DNA of 64,000 nucleotides from the NCBI GenBank assembly GCA_003435055.1, contig QUMM01000010.1, positions 1 to 64,000 of the forward strand. Reading direction: 5' to 3'. Numbering within the stretch: position 1 is the stretch's first letter; each line of letters starts with the position of its first letter. The DNA comes from Lachnospiraceae bacterium OF09-6 (GTDB lineage: Bacteria; Bacillota; Clostridia; Lachnospirales; Lachnospiraceae). A program made the translations under genes and the position numbers. Shown in pieces: positions 33,409 to 44,598 of the stretch. The notes under the pieces are model-generated. The model ran no database searches. It was not told the DNA's origin and saw only the letters and a list, made by a program, of their open reading frames with translations.

Positions 33409-35852
33409 ATGCAATATACCGAACAGGTAAAGCGGGCATTGAAATATGCAAAACAGACCGCAAAACAATGCGGACAGAGCTATATCGGGTCTGAACATTT
33501 ACTGATGGGGCTGATGCGGGAAGAGAACGGTATGGCTTCAGCAATTTTGAAGGAATGCAAAGTAGATGCACAGAAACTGATGGAATTGATTCAGGAACTG
33601 ATCGTCCCTGAAGGAATGTTAGCAGAACGGGGAATCATGGATTATTCACCCCGTGCGACAGAAATTCTGGCACAGGGCGAGGAAGAAGCACAGTTCTTTG
33701 GACAGGAGAAGATGGGAACGGAACATTTACTTCTGGCAATTCTGAAGGATGTAGATTGTGTGGCTACCAGACTGCTTCACACAATGGGAATACAGGTACA
33801 GAAGGTATTTATGGCAGTATTGGAATGTCTGGGGCTGGAAGAGAGCCGTTATAAAGAATATATGCGTACAGTAAAAAGCAACCAGGCGACAGGTCAGCAG
33901 GGAGGAACCATGCTGGAACAGTTCAGCCGTAATCTGACACAGCAGGCAGCGGAAGGACGCCTGGATCCAGTAGTAGGACGTGAGGCAGAGATTGAACGGA
34001 TTATCCAGATCCTGAGCAGAAGAACCAAGAACAATCCATGCCTGATTGGAGAACCAGGTGTGGGAAAGACAGCTATAGTGGAGGGACTGGCACAGCGTAT
34101 TGTGCAGATACCGTACCAGACAGTATCAGAGGAAAGAAGCTGTATACGCTGGATATGGCAGCAATGGTGGCCGGATCCAAGTATCGAGGCGAATTCGAAG
34201 AGCGAATCAAGAGGGTGATTCAGGAAGTTTCAGAGAGAAGTGATGTACTGTTGTTTATCGATGAGCTTCATACCATCATTGGCGCCGGTGGTGCAGAAGG
34301 CGCCATGGATGCATCCAATATTCTGAAGCCGGCACTTTCCCGTGGTGAGATTCAGCTGATTGGGGCGACTACGATCGGTGAATATCGCAAGTATATCGAA
34401 AAAGATCCTGCGCTGGAACGACGTTTCCAGTCTGTTGTAGTGGAAGAACCAAAGCCAGAGGAGACGGTAGAGATCCTGAAGGGTCTGCGAAAGGCTTATG
34501 AGAACCATCATAAGGTGACAATTACGGATGAAGCGATAGAAGCAGCAGTGACCTATGCCACACGCTATATCAATGATCGTTTTCTGCCAGACAAGGCGAT
34601 TGATCTGATCGATGAAGCGGCATCCAGAAGGCAGCTGAAGCGTGCAGAAACGGCGGATGGACTTGGTGTACTTCAGGAAAAAATGGAGGAACTGTCCGAA
34701 AAGAAGGAAAATGCCATTATTTTAGGTGAATGGGAAGAAGCTTCCAGATACAATCAGGAACAAAACAAGCTGATGAAAAAGCTGGAGGAGACAAAAAGAC
34801 GCCATGATCAGAAGGCTGAGAAGAAACGGCCTGAGATTGGCGAGAATGAGATCGCAGAGATCGTATCTATGTGGACAAAGATTCCGGTGCAGAAGCTGGA
34901 AGAAAAGGAATCCCATCGGCTGCTGAAGCTGGAACAGACTCTGCACCAGAGAGTGATTGGACAGGATGAGGCAGTGACAGCAGTGGCGAAGGCAATCAAG
35001 CGAGGCCGTGTGGGTCTGAAGGATCCGAAACGTCCGATTGGTTCGTTCCTGTTCCTTGGACCGACCGGTGTGGGAAAGACGGAACTGTCCAAGGTACTGG
35101 CGGACGTGGTGTTTGGCAGTGAACAGGCCATGATCCGTGTGGACATGTCCGAATATATGGAGAAACACAGCGTATCCAAGCTGGTGGGATCACCGCCAGG
35201 ATATGTGGGATATGAAGAAGGAGGACAACTCAGTGAGAAGGTCAGAAGGAATCCGTATTCTGTGATTTTGTTTGATGAGATAGAAAAGGCTCATCCTGAT
35301 GTATTTAATATTTTACTGCAGGTACTGGATGATGGTCATATCACGGATGCCCAGGGAAGAAAGGTGGATTTTAAGAATACCATTCTGATTATGACATCGA
35401 ATGCCGGTGCGGCAGCAATTCAGGAACCGAAGAAGCTGGGATTCCTGGCAGGAGAGGATGAGAAGCAGAATTATCAGCGTATGAAGGGCAATGTCATGGA
35501 AGAGGTAAAGCGGGTCTTCAAGCCGGAGTTCCTGAACCGAATTGATGAGATCATCGTCTTCCATTCCCTGAACAAGGAAGAGATTGCGAAGATTGTGGCA
35601 CTGCTGCTGAAGGAATTTGAAAAGCGCTGCAAAGATCAGATGGATATTGAGCTTCATGTGCGTGACTCTGTGAAGAAGCATATTGCAGAGACCGGATACG
35701 ATGCCAAATATGGCGCAAGACCGTTAAAGAGAGCCATTCAGACACAGCTGGAGGATGCTCTGGCAGAAGAGATTCTGGAAGGAAGAATCAAACGGGGCGA
35801 TAAGGTCGCTGTGGGGTATGTCAACGATAAAATGAGATTTACGGTAAAATAA
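33409..35852 (+). CDS. clpC: Clp protease ATP-binding subunit, ClpC type, frameshifted
   Basis: An AAA+ unfoldase feeding ClpP, about 814 residues when repaired. Two Clp_N repeats ([32 protein letters not shown]) come first. Next is the first ATPase with Walker [14 protein letters not shown], then a short coiled middle domain with a UVR-like stretch (about 420-470). The second ATPase has [12 protein letters not shown] and [16 protein letters not shown] segments, ending in the D2 small domain. The frame breaks near 34104. Adding one G gives [15 protein letters not shown] and then [20 protein letters not shown], the expected pore-loop region. It lies directly after a GntR gene; no mcsA or mcsB is nearby. 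Confidence 0.88.
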
Positions 35853-35933
35853 AAGTAGGAAAAAGAGGTATCTGTTCAAAATCCCATGGTAAATGCGGAG
35901 AATGGACAGATACAACTGGTTGGGGAGAAGTAT

Positions 35934-37307
35934 ATGGCGAAAGCAAAATCAACCGCTTTTTTCTGTCAGAACTGCGGTTATGAATCAGCAAAGTGGCAGG
36001 GACAGTGTCCGGCCTGCCATGAGTGGAACACCTTTACAGAGGAGCCGGTGGCGAAGATCACCGGCTCAGCTGCGGTAAAGAAGGCGGCAGCAGAGATACG
36101 GCCAGTACGGTTGTCAGAGATACAGACGGATGAGAGTCAGAGAATCTCTTCTGGTATGGAAGAACTGGATCGTGTGCTGGGAGGCGGCATTGTGGCCGGT
36201 TCCCTGATGCTGGTGGGTGGTGATCCTGGTATTGGAAAGTCAACACTGCTTCTACAGGTCTGCCACAATCTGACTGGAACGGGGCATAAGGTGTTGTATG
36301 TATCTGGAGAGGAGTCAGTGCAGCAGATTAAGCTGAGGGCAAAGCGGATCGGGGATTTTAAGGATGATCTGATGCTGTTGTGTGAGACGAATCTGGAGCT
36401 GGTACGTTCGGTTATAGAGAAGATCAGGCCGGAGATCGTAGTGATCGACTCTATTCAGACCATGTATCACGAAGCAGTGTCAGCAGCGCCGGGCAGTGTG
36501 TCTCAGGTGAGAGAAGCCACCAATGTGTTGATGCAGATTGCAAAAGGAATGGGAATCTCCATTTTTCTGGTGGGTCATGTGACCAAAGAAGGCGTGGTGG
36601 CAGGACCGAGAGTGCTGGAACATATGGTAGATACGGTATTGTATTTTGAGGGAGACCGCTATGCATCTTACCGTATTTTGCGAGGCGTAAAGAACCGTTT
36701 TGGTTCTACCAATGAGATCGGTGTCTTTGAGATGCGACAGAGTGGTCTGCGGGAAGTGACCAATCCGTCAGAATATATGCTCGATGGCAAGCCGGAGAAT
36801 GCATCAGGTTCTATTGTAGCCTGTTCTATGGAAGGAAGCCGTCCAATTCTCATTGAGATCCAGGCGCTGGTGTGTCACACCAATCTGCCGATGCCACGTA
36901 GAACCACGGCGGGCACCGATTTTAACCGTGTGAATCTGTTGCTGGCGGTGCTGGAAAAGCGGGCAGGAATGCAGATGTCAGCCTGTGATGTGTATGTGAA
37001 CATTGCAGGGGGGATTCGGATGACAGAGCCAGCTATTGACCTGGGCCTGATTCTGGCATTGGTATCCAGTTATAAAGATATTGCTATAGATGAGAAGACC
37101 ATCGCTTTTGGCGAAGTGGGTCTGAGCGGAGAGATCCGCTCAGTGAATATGGCACAGCAGCGTGTACAGGAAGCAAAGAAGCTGGGATTTGAGACAGTGC
37201 TGATGCCGAAGGTATCTATGAAAGCATTGCAAAAGGTAGAGGGAATCCGGATCATTGGACTGGAGACCGTGCGCGATGCGGTGCAGTATCTGATGAGAAT
37301 GAGATAG
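35934..37307 (+). CDS. radA: DNA repair protein RadA (Sms)
   Basis: A 457-residue RecA-like helicase that extends recombination intermediates. It has a zinc finger (CQNCGYESAKWQGQCPAC), Walker A GGDPGIGKSTLLLQ, the RadA-specific KNRFG motif (VKNRFGSTNEIGVFEM) and a C-terminal Lon-like domain (FGEVGLSGEIRSV). Full length. The start at 35934 follows GGGGAGAAGTAT; an in-frame ATG 48 bases upstream has no good site. It is downstream of clpC, an arrangement also seen in Bacillus (clpC-radA). Confidence 0.93.
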   Translation: MAKAKSTAFFCQNCGYESAKWQGQCPACHEWNTFTEEPVAKITGSAAVKKAAAEIRPVRLSEIQTDESQRISSGMEELDRVLGGGIVAGSLMLVGGDPGIGKSTLLLQVCHNLTGTGHKVLYVSGEESVQQIKLRAKRIGDFKDDLMLLCETNLELVRSVIEKIRPEIVVIDSIQTMYHEAVSAAPGSVSQVREATNVLMQIAKGMGISIFLVGHVTKEGVVAGPRVLEHMVDTVLYFEGDRYASYRILRGVKNRFGSTNEIGVFEMRQSGLREVTNPSEYMLDGKPENASGSIVACSMEGSRPILIEIQALVCHTNLPMPRRTTAGTDFNRVNLLLAVLEKRAGMQMSACDVYVNIAGGIRMTEPAIDLGLILALVSSYKDIAIDEKTIAFGEVGLSGEIRSVNMAQQRVQEAKKLGFETVLMPKVSMKALQKVEGIRIIGLETVRDAVQYLMRMR

Positions 37308-37313
37308 TATAAT

Positions 37314-37351
37314 GTGGGGTATCACATGCTTTCATGGATGTGATACCCCAC
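37314..37351. terminator. bidirectional terminator between radA and the OYE gene
   Basis: A perfect 14-bp stem (37314-37327 with 37338-37351) encloses GCTTTCATGG between convergent genes. There is no long T-run on either side, so efficiency is uncertain. Confidence 0.6.
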
Positions 37352-37369
37352 ATATTGTAGAATTACAGA

Positions 37370-39316
37370 TTAAATATCGAGTGCGGCGTGGTAACCTTCA
37401 TAGACCGCATTGGTAATAGTAGATACTTTGGAGGCATCACCAATAACTGCAATGTATGGAGCACTGTCACGCAGGCTGTTTACCAGGCTGGTACGGGAAT
37501 GCTGTCCCAGAGCGCAGATCACGGAAGTACCCGGGATCAGAATCTCTTCTCCAGTGTCAGTTTCACACAGAACTCCCTCATCTGTTACGGCAAGTCCCTT
37601 GCAGCCGATATGGACTGTCACATACTTATCCACTTCTTTTAGCAGCAGAGGACGATGACGGATATTGGCATCTGGAGCCAGTTCCTGACGCATTTCTACC
37701 AGATGCACATGCTTTCCTTCCATGCCAAGATGGATGGCACATTCGCATCCAGCCAGTCCTCCGCCCAGAACAACAACCTGATCGGTAACCTTTTCTTTTT
37801 CAAGATAATAGTCATTTACGATCACAACATTGTCTCCATCCAGTCCTTTGATTGGCGGAACCAGAGGCTCAGATCCAACGGCAATGATCAGTGCATCCGG
37901 ATTTTCCTTTTCTACATACTCTGGTGTGACTTCTGTGGAGGTACGGATTTCTACGCCGGAATTCCGTGCAAAAAGCGCATAAGTCTGAGATAACTGGTAC
38001 ATTTCCTGTTTAAATGGAATCGCCTGCTCACTTTTCAGAATGCCACCCAGCTGAGCCTCTTTTTCGCATAAAATAACCTGGTGTCCGCGCCTTGCAGCGG
38101 TATAAGCTGCATAGAGACCTCCAGGTCCACCGCCGGCTACCAGAACTTTCTTAGATACCGGTGCTGGAGATACTTCATTTCCTTCAATTTCCCGTCCAAT
38201 TAATGGATTAACAGTGCATCGCCTGGTGGCAGTGACGGCACGCTCTGCCATGCAGGTGAAACAACGCAGACAGTGTACGATTTCGTTTTCACGGTTTTCC
38301 ATGATTTTCCTTGGGAGAAACGGGTCAGCCAGAAGGGCTCTGGCCATATATACAATATCAGCTTTTCCAGAAGCTATGATCTCTTCCATCTGCTGTGGAT
38401 CATTCAGACCGCCTAACGTGGCAACCGGAACAGAGACATGTTTTTTAATCTCGGCGGCAAGATAGACATTGCATCCGTGCTCTTTGAACATGGATGGATG
38501 CGTATCTCCAAAACCACGCTGGTAGGTGCCGGCAGATACATGAATAATATCCACATATGGCTCAATCATCTGGGCAATGCGAACCCCTTCTGCCAGATCA
38601 TAGCCACCTTCGAAAAGCTCGGATCCACTCATGCGGAATTCAATCGGAAATCCAGGTCCAACAGCTTCTCTGACAGATTTTAATACTTCAATGGCAAGAC
38701 GGCAGCGGTTTTCCAGACTTCCGCCATATTCGTCGGTACGTTTATTAAAATATGGAGAAAGAAACTGGTTTAACAGCCAGCCATGTCCACCGTGAATCAT
38801 GATCATACCGAATCCGGCGCGCTTTGCAAGACCTGCAACACGGCCATAAGAAGCGACAATGTCCGAAAGCATGTCTGTGGTCAGAGCTTTGACCGGAACC
38901 CCATCTGGACGGACGGTATCGCTTGGGCCCCATTGATGCATATTGTGCTGTTTGCTTTTATCAGTCATATAAGTACCGGCATACATACCAGAATGAGACA
39001 ATTCCAGGCTTGGAACAGCTCCATGGCGGTGAATGGCATCAGCTGTATAAGTGGCTGCTGCCAGAGAATTCAGGATAGAAGTATCCAGGTGGTAAGCGTG
39101 CGAACCATCGGTCTCAGGGTGCACCATACATTCACTGACGGTAACCGCACCAGCGCCGCCTTTTCCTCTCAACTCGTAAAAAGCTGTGGATTTTGGACCA
39201 ATACAACCATCATTGGTGATATCAGTTCCTCCCATAGGTGCAGAAAACATACGATTACGGAATGTTACCCGTCCAATGGTGATAGGACTGCATAAATGTG
39301 GAAAATGCCTTTTCAT
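37370..39316 (-). CDS. NADH:flavin oxidoreductase / 2-enoate reductase family (OYE-FAD fusion)
   Basis: A 648-residue flavoenzyme. An N-terminal TIM barrel of the old yellow enzyme family binds FMN (MFSAPMGGTD, IHGGHGWLLNQFLSPYFNKR). A cysteine cluster for one 4Fe-4S centre follows (CLRCFTC then RRCTVNP), then FAD and NAD(P) domains (VAGGGPGGLYAAYTAA, VVLGGGLAGCECA). This is the layout of 2,4-dienoyl-CoA reductase, 2-enoate reductase and the bile-acid enzymes BaiCD/BaiH, which reduce activated C=C bonds. Substrate unknown. The start at 39316 follows GGAGGGAACAAAAC; a longer frame has no site. A LysR gene lies just upstream on the same strand. Confidence 0.85.
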   Translation of the reverse strand: MKRHFPHLCSPITIGRVTFRNRMFSAPMGGTDITNDGCIGPKSTAFYELRGKGGAGAVTVSECMVHPETDGSHAYHLDTSILNSLAAATYTADAIHRHGAVPSLELSHSGMYAGTYMTDKSKQHNMHQWGPSDTVRPDGVPVKALTTDMLSDIVASYGRVAGLAKRAGFGMIMIHGGHGWLLNQFLSPYFNKRTDEYGGSLENRCRLAIEVLKSVREAVGPGFPIEFRMSGSELFEGGYDLAEGVRIAQMIEPYVDIIHVSAGTYQRGFGDTHPSMFKEHGCNVYLAAEIKKHVSVPVATLGGLNDPQQMEEIIASGKADIVYMARALLADPFLPRKIMENRENEIVHCLRCFTCMAERAVTATRRCTVNPLIGREIEGNEVSPAPVSKKVLVAGGGPGGLYAAYTAARRGHQVILCEKEAQLGGILKSEQAIPFKQEMYQLSQTYALFARNSGVEIRTSTEVTPEYVEKENPDALIIAVGSEPLVPPIKGLDGDNVVIVNDYYLEKEKVTDQVVVLGGGLAGCECAIHLGMEGKHVHLVEMRQELAPDANIRHRPLLLKEVDKYVTVHIGCKGLAVTDEGVLCETDTGEEILIPGTSVICALGQHSRTSLVNSLRDSAPYIAVIGDASKVSTITNAVYEGYHAALDI

Positions 39317-39408
39317 GTTTTGTTCCCTCCAATGTCTTTGTGTAGATTTGCTAAATATAGCATAGCAGGAATGGAAGAAACCATCCATCAATAGAATGAC
39401 GGTACCTG

Positions 39409-40287
39409 TCAACAAATGGTTGATACCTGAGAAAGCTGAATCAGGGAAGCAACCACAGAAGAGGAAGAATCATTCTCCCGGCAGATCATAGATACTTTCC
39501 ATGGAATGGCATCCCGCAGTGGAATCGCATGAAGATCCCCCAGCAGATGATCAGACTGGTGGATATCAGCGTCAATACCGATCCCGGACTTCTCCCGACA
39601 GAAACGGTAAATCAGAGGACTTTCCATAGTACGTATGGTGATGGCAGGTGAAAAACCGAAATCACTGCATCGCTGAATCAGATTGTGATAGCTGTCATAC
39701 TTTTGATTCAGAGTGATCAATGGCTGCTCTTTCAGATCCTCTATACTGAGACTGTCCCGTTCATAGAAAGGATGACCTGGATAGACAAGGGCAATCATAT
39801 GACAGCTGAATACAGGAACAGAAAAAAGGTCAATCTGAGGTATCGTACCAATCACAAATCCGGCATCCAGTGAGCCATTAACAACCTTTTCTAAAACTTC
39901 TTTATTTATCAGCTCTTCCCACTGAATGGACAGATCAGGAAATTCCTGAGACAGCTGATTTAACTTCTGTAATGGAAGTATATTCAAAACTCCACAGGCG
40001 AAGCCGATGCGAAAAGGTCTGCCATCTTTGTCAATCTGTTGAATCGTAACTTTGAGATCTTCCAGACGGTAGAGAATCTTCTGACTCTGTTCGTAAAAAT
40101 AATCACCGGTTTTGGTAGGAATCATACCACTGGAAGTGCGCTCAAAAAGGAAGGTATGAAGTTCTTCTTCCAGTCGGCTGATGATGCGGCTCAGACCCTG
40201 TGGGGTAATAAATAAATGCCTGGCAGCCTGATTGATGCTGCGTTCTTCGTATACAAGACGAAAACAGCGAAGATCTTTGGTATCCAT
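39409..40287 (-). CDS. LysR-family transcriptional regulator
   Basis: A 292-residue regulator with an N-terminal winged helix (LRCFRLVYEERSINQAARHLFITPQGLSRII) and a C-terminal effector domain. Chosen start 40287 (MDTKDL) with GGAGG upstream; the alternative GTG two codons earlier overlaps the ribosome site. It lies between the PucR gene (10 bases upstream) and the OYE reductase (downstream), all on the minus strand, and probably controls the reductase in response to its substrate. The helix variant TPQGLSR is usual in this family. Confidence 0.85.
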   Translation of the reverse strand: MDTKDLRCFRLVYEERSINQAARHLFITPQGLSRIISRLEEELHTFLFERTSSGMIPTKTGDYFYEQSQKILYRLEDLKVTIQQIDKDGRPFRIGFACGVLNILPLQKLNQLSQEFPDLSIQWEELINKEVLEKVVNGSLDAGFVIGTIPQIDLFSVPVFSCHMIALVYPGHPFYERDSLSIEDLKEQPLITLNQKYDSYHNLIQRCSDFGFSPAITIRTMESPLIYRFCREKSGIGIDADIHQSDHLLGDLHAIPLRDAIPWKVSMICRENDSSSSVVASLIQLSQVSTIC

Positions 40288-40297
40288 AGGCACCTCC

Positions 40298-41862
40298 TTA
40301 TTTCTTTAACATAGCAAAGGACAGCAGCAGTACCAGCCGTACTTTTGCATCATCCAGATTCAGCCTTGTCAGCTTCTGAATACGCTCCAGGCGATAGAAG
40401 AGTGTACTGCGGTGAATAAATAATGTATTGGCTGTCTGAAGGGCATTGCGTTCCAGAGACAGATACACATTCAGTGTATGGAGCAGCTCGGTATTGTTTT
40501 CTTCATCATATTTTTTTAATATGGATAAACTCTGGTGACAGAGCAGTTCAGGAGAGATCTGTGTGGTACTTTGTTCCAGCATGTAGTCCAGAATATAGTC
40601 ATCAAAGCGGTAGCACCAGATCATGCTGCCGCTTTTTTTGCCCAGTTCCAGGGCAGCAGCAGCCTGAGAGTAGGCCTGAGGAAGCTGCATGAAGTCCTGA
40701 ATTACGTTGCTTGCACCCAGCTTATACAGACCTTCACGCAGGATGATAGCCAAAGCGCTGAGAATATCTGAGGTAGAGGAATCATCATAGGACAGATTGA
40801 CGATTACGGCGATGCCCTGGTGATAAATAAAAGCACAGCCATCTGGAAGCTGGGCTTCAATATGCCCCAGCGTCGCCATGGAGGAATGCATCTGTTCGTT
40901 CTGATGGTCACTTTCCAGACGGAGACAGAGATAACGGTCATGCATATTCCAGTTCAGAAAGTGAAGAGAGTGCTGAAGCTGGCTCTCTTCAAACACTTTG
41001 CCGTCCAGATAATCGGTGAAAAACTGGCGAATATCGTTCCCCATGTTCAGACGGAACAGCATATGCTGATGCAGGCACAGCTCGATAAAAGTTCCCAGAT
41101 GGTTGATAGCCAGAAAATGACTGGGAAGAATCAGGGACTGCAGTTCATTCACACACAGACGTCCCATATAGTTTTTATCCAGCCAGAGATTAAAATAGAG
41201 AATCCGATAGCCACGCATATCTTCAGAATAGATATTAGGACCCTTGGTGGTCAGAGTGCGCAGATATTCCATATCCAGACGAAAGTCCTGAATCAGGCTT
41301 AAGGGAACCGTAAGCCGGCCGGTTCTGGGATCCCGTTCCCATATGGACATGCCCCGTACCTGCCGTGGACAGGACAAAATGTAGAAGTTGGTGTCATGGG
41401 CGAAGATGGGGTTATTAAAAATTGGCAGACTGGCTTCCAGCATTTCATCAATGGGATCGGAACTTTGCAGGGCATTCTGCAGCTGTTTGTCCCAGTTCAG
41501 ATATTTCTCAAAGGTCTGTTGTACCAGATTGAGGATTTCTGGAAAGTCCGATTCTTCTCCGACACAGAGAATATGAGCAGAATCAGAAAATTCGGAGAGA
41601 TCTGCCGTACCGGCAATCAGAAAATTGGCATGATCATAATAGCAGATTGCCTGGTGATCTGACTGGCTGGGATCAGGTAGATATATTTGGAAAAAAGAGC
41701 TTTTCCCATCTGAAAAATTCGTATGCCACAGAGACACTGCGGATCAGATCCGGCTTTTATGCGGATATCAGAAAAATGATCCGACAGAGAGTCTGATAGG
41801 ATGCGGAGGTTCAGTTTGAAAGAATCTGGATAATTTGCAGTATATTCCTGATGATTATACAT
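40298..41862 (-). CDS. PucR/CdaR-type transcriptional regulator, frameshifted
   Basis: About 521 residues when repaired. The C-terminal PucR helix-turn-helix is clear (TLNVYLSLERNALQTANTLFIHRSTLFYRLERI), preceded by a GGDEF-like CdaR domain and an N-terminal sensory region. The frame starting at 41862 (ATG behind CAGGAGAC) runs to about 41736, where one missing base switches to the long frame. The long frame by itself has no start site, which supports one gene. Such regulators respond to catabolic substrates. It is divergent from the GPH transporter gene and probably controls both directions. Confidence 0.75.
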
Positions 41863-41919
41863 GTTGTTGTCTCCTGTAGGCTGAATTTGAGAAAATTATA
41901 ACATATGACATAAAAATAA

Positions 41920-42043
41920 TGCAAGATTTGCAATTGAATTATTGTGTAAAATTACAACAGGCACTGTACAAAACGTCTGAATACAGGAAAAATATTTGGA
42001 ACCGTATGTGGCATTTACGAATGAGTCACAGATATACTATACT
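41920..42043 (+). promoter_or_regulatory. divergent control region of the catabolic cluster
   Basis: This intergenic stretch (258 bases in all) carries two inverted repeats, TGCAAGATTTGCA (41920-41932) and TTGTGTAAAATTACAA (41943-41958), possible operators. Further on, a possible promoter for the transporter gene has TTTACG (42014-42019), 18 bases, then TATACT (42038-42043). Assignment of the repeats to PucR or LysR is inference. Confidence 0.45.
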
Positions 42044-42120
42044 GACATCAGAGATTAGCTCAGAAGAGCAATCAGCGGAACATGGCCAGATCCGAAAAAA
42101 CAAGAAGGGGGAAAAGAAAG

Positions 42121-43512
42121 ATGAGTAATGAAAAAAACTCAGGTAAGAAAAAAGGACTCAGTAATGCACTGAAATATTTCTTTGGCGTTGGAGATGCCGG
42201 CTTTGTATTAATGAGTAACATTGAAACATTTTACTTCATGACATTCCTGACCGATATTGCGGCCTTCAGTGCGGGAATCGCAGGTCTGATCAACTCCGTA
42301 TTTACCATTGTAGATGCCTGCCTGTCATGGCTGTACGGCGGAATTATCAATGGCACCAAGGCTAAGAAATGGGGACGTTATCGTTCCTGGCTGATCATGA
42401 TACCATGGATCGTACCATTCTTATATGCGTTCATGTTTATCCGTGTCAGCGATAATGAAATGTTGTCTGCGGTTATCATCATTGCGGCAGCTATTGCTTC
42501 CCATGTAGCATGGAACTTCAGCTATGTGGCTAATGCTACACTGATCAGTGTCGTAGGAAAGACACCGGAAGAAAAAGCAACACTGGCTTCTTCCAGAGCA
42601 ACCTGGAATAACATCGGTGGCCTGTTATTCTCTTACCTGGGACTGCCATTTGCAACACTGCTGGCTGGATATGTAGGAGAAAAGAATAAGTTCGCAGCAG
42701 CAGCATTCTGTCTTGGTATCTTAATGGTAGTAACGTACTTCGCTCACTTCAAGATGACCGAAGGATATGAAGAGATTGAAACAGAAACACAGGCAGCAAG
42801 TGGAAAAGATAAGACAAAAGTATCCATTCCGGAAATGTTTTCTTCTCTGTTCCAGAATCCGCCACTGATGGTACTGATGCTGGCCGACCTGGCAAAGTGG
42901 TGTGTAAAATTCGTAACAGCGGCATCTGCGATTTATTACTTCCGTGATGCTATGGGCAATCCGGGACTGATGGCTCCATATCTGCTCAGCGTAGCCATTG
43001 GTGCAATCCTGGGAGCATTTGTAATGAGATATATCTCAAAGGCACTGTCTTCCAGAACAACTATGATTCTTGCTTATGCTGGAATGACCGTTTCCCTGTG
43101 CCTGATTTACTTTATGTATGGTAATGCATATGCAGTTATTGCACTGATGACCGTTGCACAGTTCTTCTATGGTATGGCTTTTGCAGCATCTCCTGCACTG
43201 TACGCAGATACCGTTGTATACGCAACCTGGAAGAGTGGAAAAGATGCATCCGGATGGATTATGGGACTTCAGAATCTGCCATTAAAAGTAGCCGTATTCC
43301 TTCGTGGAACGATCCTCAGCGCATGTCTGGTAGCAGTTGGCTGGCAGTCAGGTACGGTACTGGAAGGTACAGCAAGACAGGGTATGACCATTGCATTTGC
43401 ACTGGTTCCAGCGATCTTCTGTCTGGTTGGTATGCTGCTTCTGATCTTTGGATTTAAGATCACAAGAGATAAGGTTGAGACTTATCAGGCTGAGATCAAT
43501 GCGAGATCATAA
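42121..43512 (+). CDS. MFS transporter, GPH (glycoside-pentoside-hexuronide) family
   Basis: A 463-residue, 12-helix cation symporter of the GPH group. The early segment KYFFGVGDAGFVLMSNIETFYFMTFLTD and the cytoplasmic loop KWGRYRSWLI are typical. It would import a glycoside, glucuronide or similar small organic compound. The ATG at 42121 follows AAGGGGGAAAAGAAAG; an in-frame upstream ATG has no site. It is followed 32 bases later by the UroD-like gene, so uptake and conversion are probably linked. Confidence 0.85.
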   Translation: MSNEKNSGKKKGLSNALKYFFGVGDAGFVLMSNIETFYFMTFLTDIAAFSAGIAGLINSVFTIVDACLSWLYGGIINGTKAKKWGRYRSWLIMIPWIVPFLYAFMFIRVSDNEMLSAVIIIAAAIASHVAWNFSYVANATLISVVGKTPEEKATLASSRATWNNIGGLLFSYLGLPFATLLAGYVGEKNKFAAAAFCLGILMVVTYFAHFKMTEGYEEIETETQAASGKDKTKVSIPEMFSSLFQNPPLMVLMLADLAKWCVKFVTAASAIYYFRDAMGNPGLMAPYLLSVAIGAILGAFVMRYISKALSSRTTMILAYAGMTVSLCLIYFMYGNAYAVIALMTVAQFFYGMAFAASPALYADTVVYATWKSGKDASGWIMGLQNLPLKVAVFLRGTILSACLVAVGWQSGTVLEGTARQGMTIAFALVPAIFCLVGMLLLIFGFKITRDKVETYQAEINARS

Positions 43513-43544
43513 AAACAGAAATATATAATTTGGAGGTATTTATT

Positions 43545-44554
43545 ATGCTTACAGCAAAAGAAAACTTATTAGAGACATTAAAAGTAGACGGCAAACCGGA
43601 TCGTCTGGTAAAACAGTATGAAGGAAATGTATTCTTCCCTCCAAACCCGGCAGCAATGTATATCAGAGGCAACCGTCATCCAGGAATGGAACCAATGAAA
43701 GACCGCTTTGGAACTACCATTCTCTGGCCGGAAAACCAGGTAGCAGCAATGCCTCATGTAACCAATGACAACAAGGTGATCAGCGATATTACTGAATGGA
43801 AAGATCAGCTGGTAATGCCGGATCTGGAAGCAAACTGCTCTGACCCTGCACTGTGGGAACCGTTCATTAAACAGGCAGAAGAGATTCGTGCCAAAGGTGA
43901 TCTGGTTATGGCATTTATGCCTACCGGTGTATTTGAAAGACTTCATTTCCTCATGGGATTCGAAGATATGCTGATGAACTTCCTGCTGGAGCCGGAAGAT
44001 ATGATGGATCTTTGTAATGCAATCGGTGAATATCGTTATCAGTATATGAAGCTGATCGTAGATAACATCAAACCAGATGTCATGCTCAGTCATGATGACT
44101 GGGGATCCAAACATTCTTTATTCGTCAGCCCGGATACCTGGCGTGAATTTATCAAACCACAGTATGTAAAAACCTATGGTTATATGAAAGAGCGTGGTAT
44201 TATCATTATGCATCACGCAGATTCCTTTATGGACCAATCGTAGAAGATATGGTAGAACTGGGAATTGATATCTGGCAGGGAGCACTTCCGGAAAATGATA
44301 TTCCAAAGCTCCAGAAACAGCTGGCTGGCAGAATGACATTGATGGGCGGACTAGATGCATCTGTTGTAGACCGTGCAGATTCTACCGAAGAAGAGATCCG
44401 CAAGGAAGTACGCAGAGCATGCCAGACTTATGGACCAGGCGGACACTTCATTCCATGTATTACCTACGGTGCTCCAGGATGCCTGTTCAAACATGTAGAT
44501 CCGATCATCAATGATGAAATTGACAAATACAATAAAGAAACTTATGGGATTTAA
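43545..44554 (+). CDS. uroporphyrinogen decarboxylase-family protein (methyltransferase-like), frameshifted
   Basis: About 336 residues when repaired. The fold family covers true HemE and many corrinoid methyltransferases (MtbA, MtvB, CmuA). Visible features are GVFERLHFLMGFEDML, HDDWGSKHSLFVSP and, after repair, MHHADSFYGPIVEDMVELG then MGGLDAS. The zinc-type methyltransferases usually have His-x-Cys at the MHHADS position; here the cysteine is replaced, so cobalamin-dependent methyl transfer is unproven. One missing T in the T-run at 44226-44228 splits the frame. Not heme synthesis by context: it lies behind a transporter and before YjiH. Start 43545 follows GGAGGTATTTATT. Confidence 0.75.
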
Positions 44555-44598
44555 AGTCTCTGGCATAGAATAGGAGAGGCACCAAAAGGACAGAAAAT

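Noticed and set aside
33409..35852. Programmed frameshifting in clpC, purD and others
   Set aside because: No slippery heptamer with a downstream structure is shared among the sites, the upstream frames end in nonsense tails, and the same type of break recurs in a dozen unrelated genes.
43545..44554. Assignment of the UroD-like gene as hemE
   Set aside because: No other heme genes are nearby, the neighbours are a transporter and catabolic enzymes, and the sequence fits the methyltransferase-like branch better.
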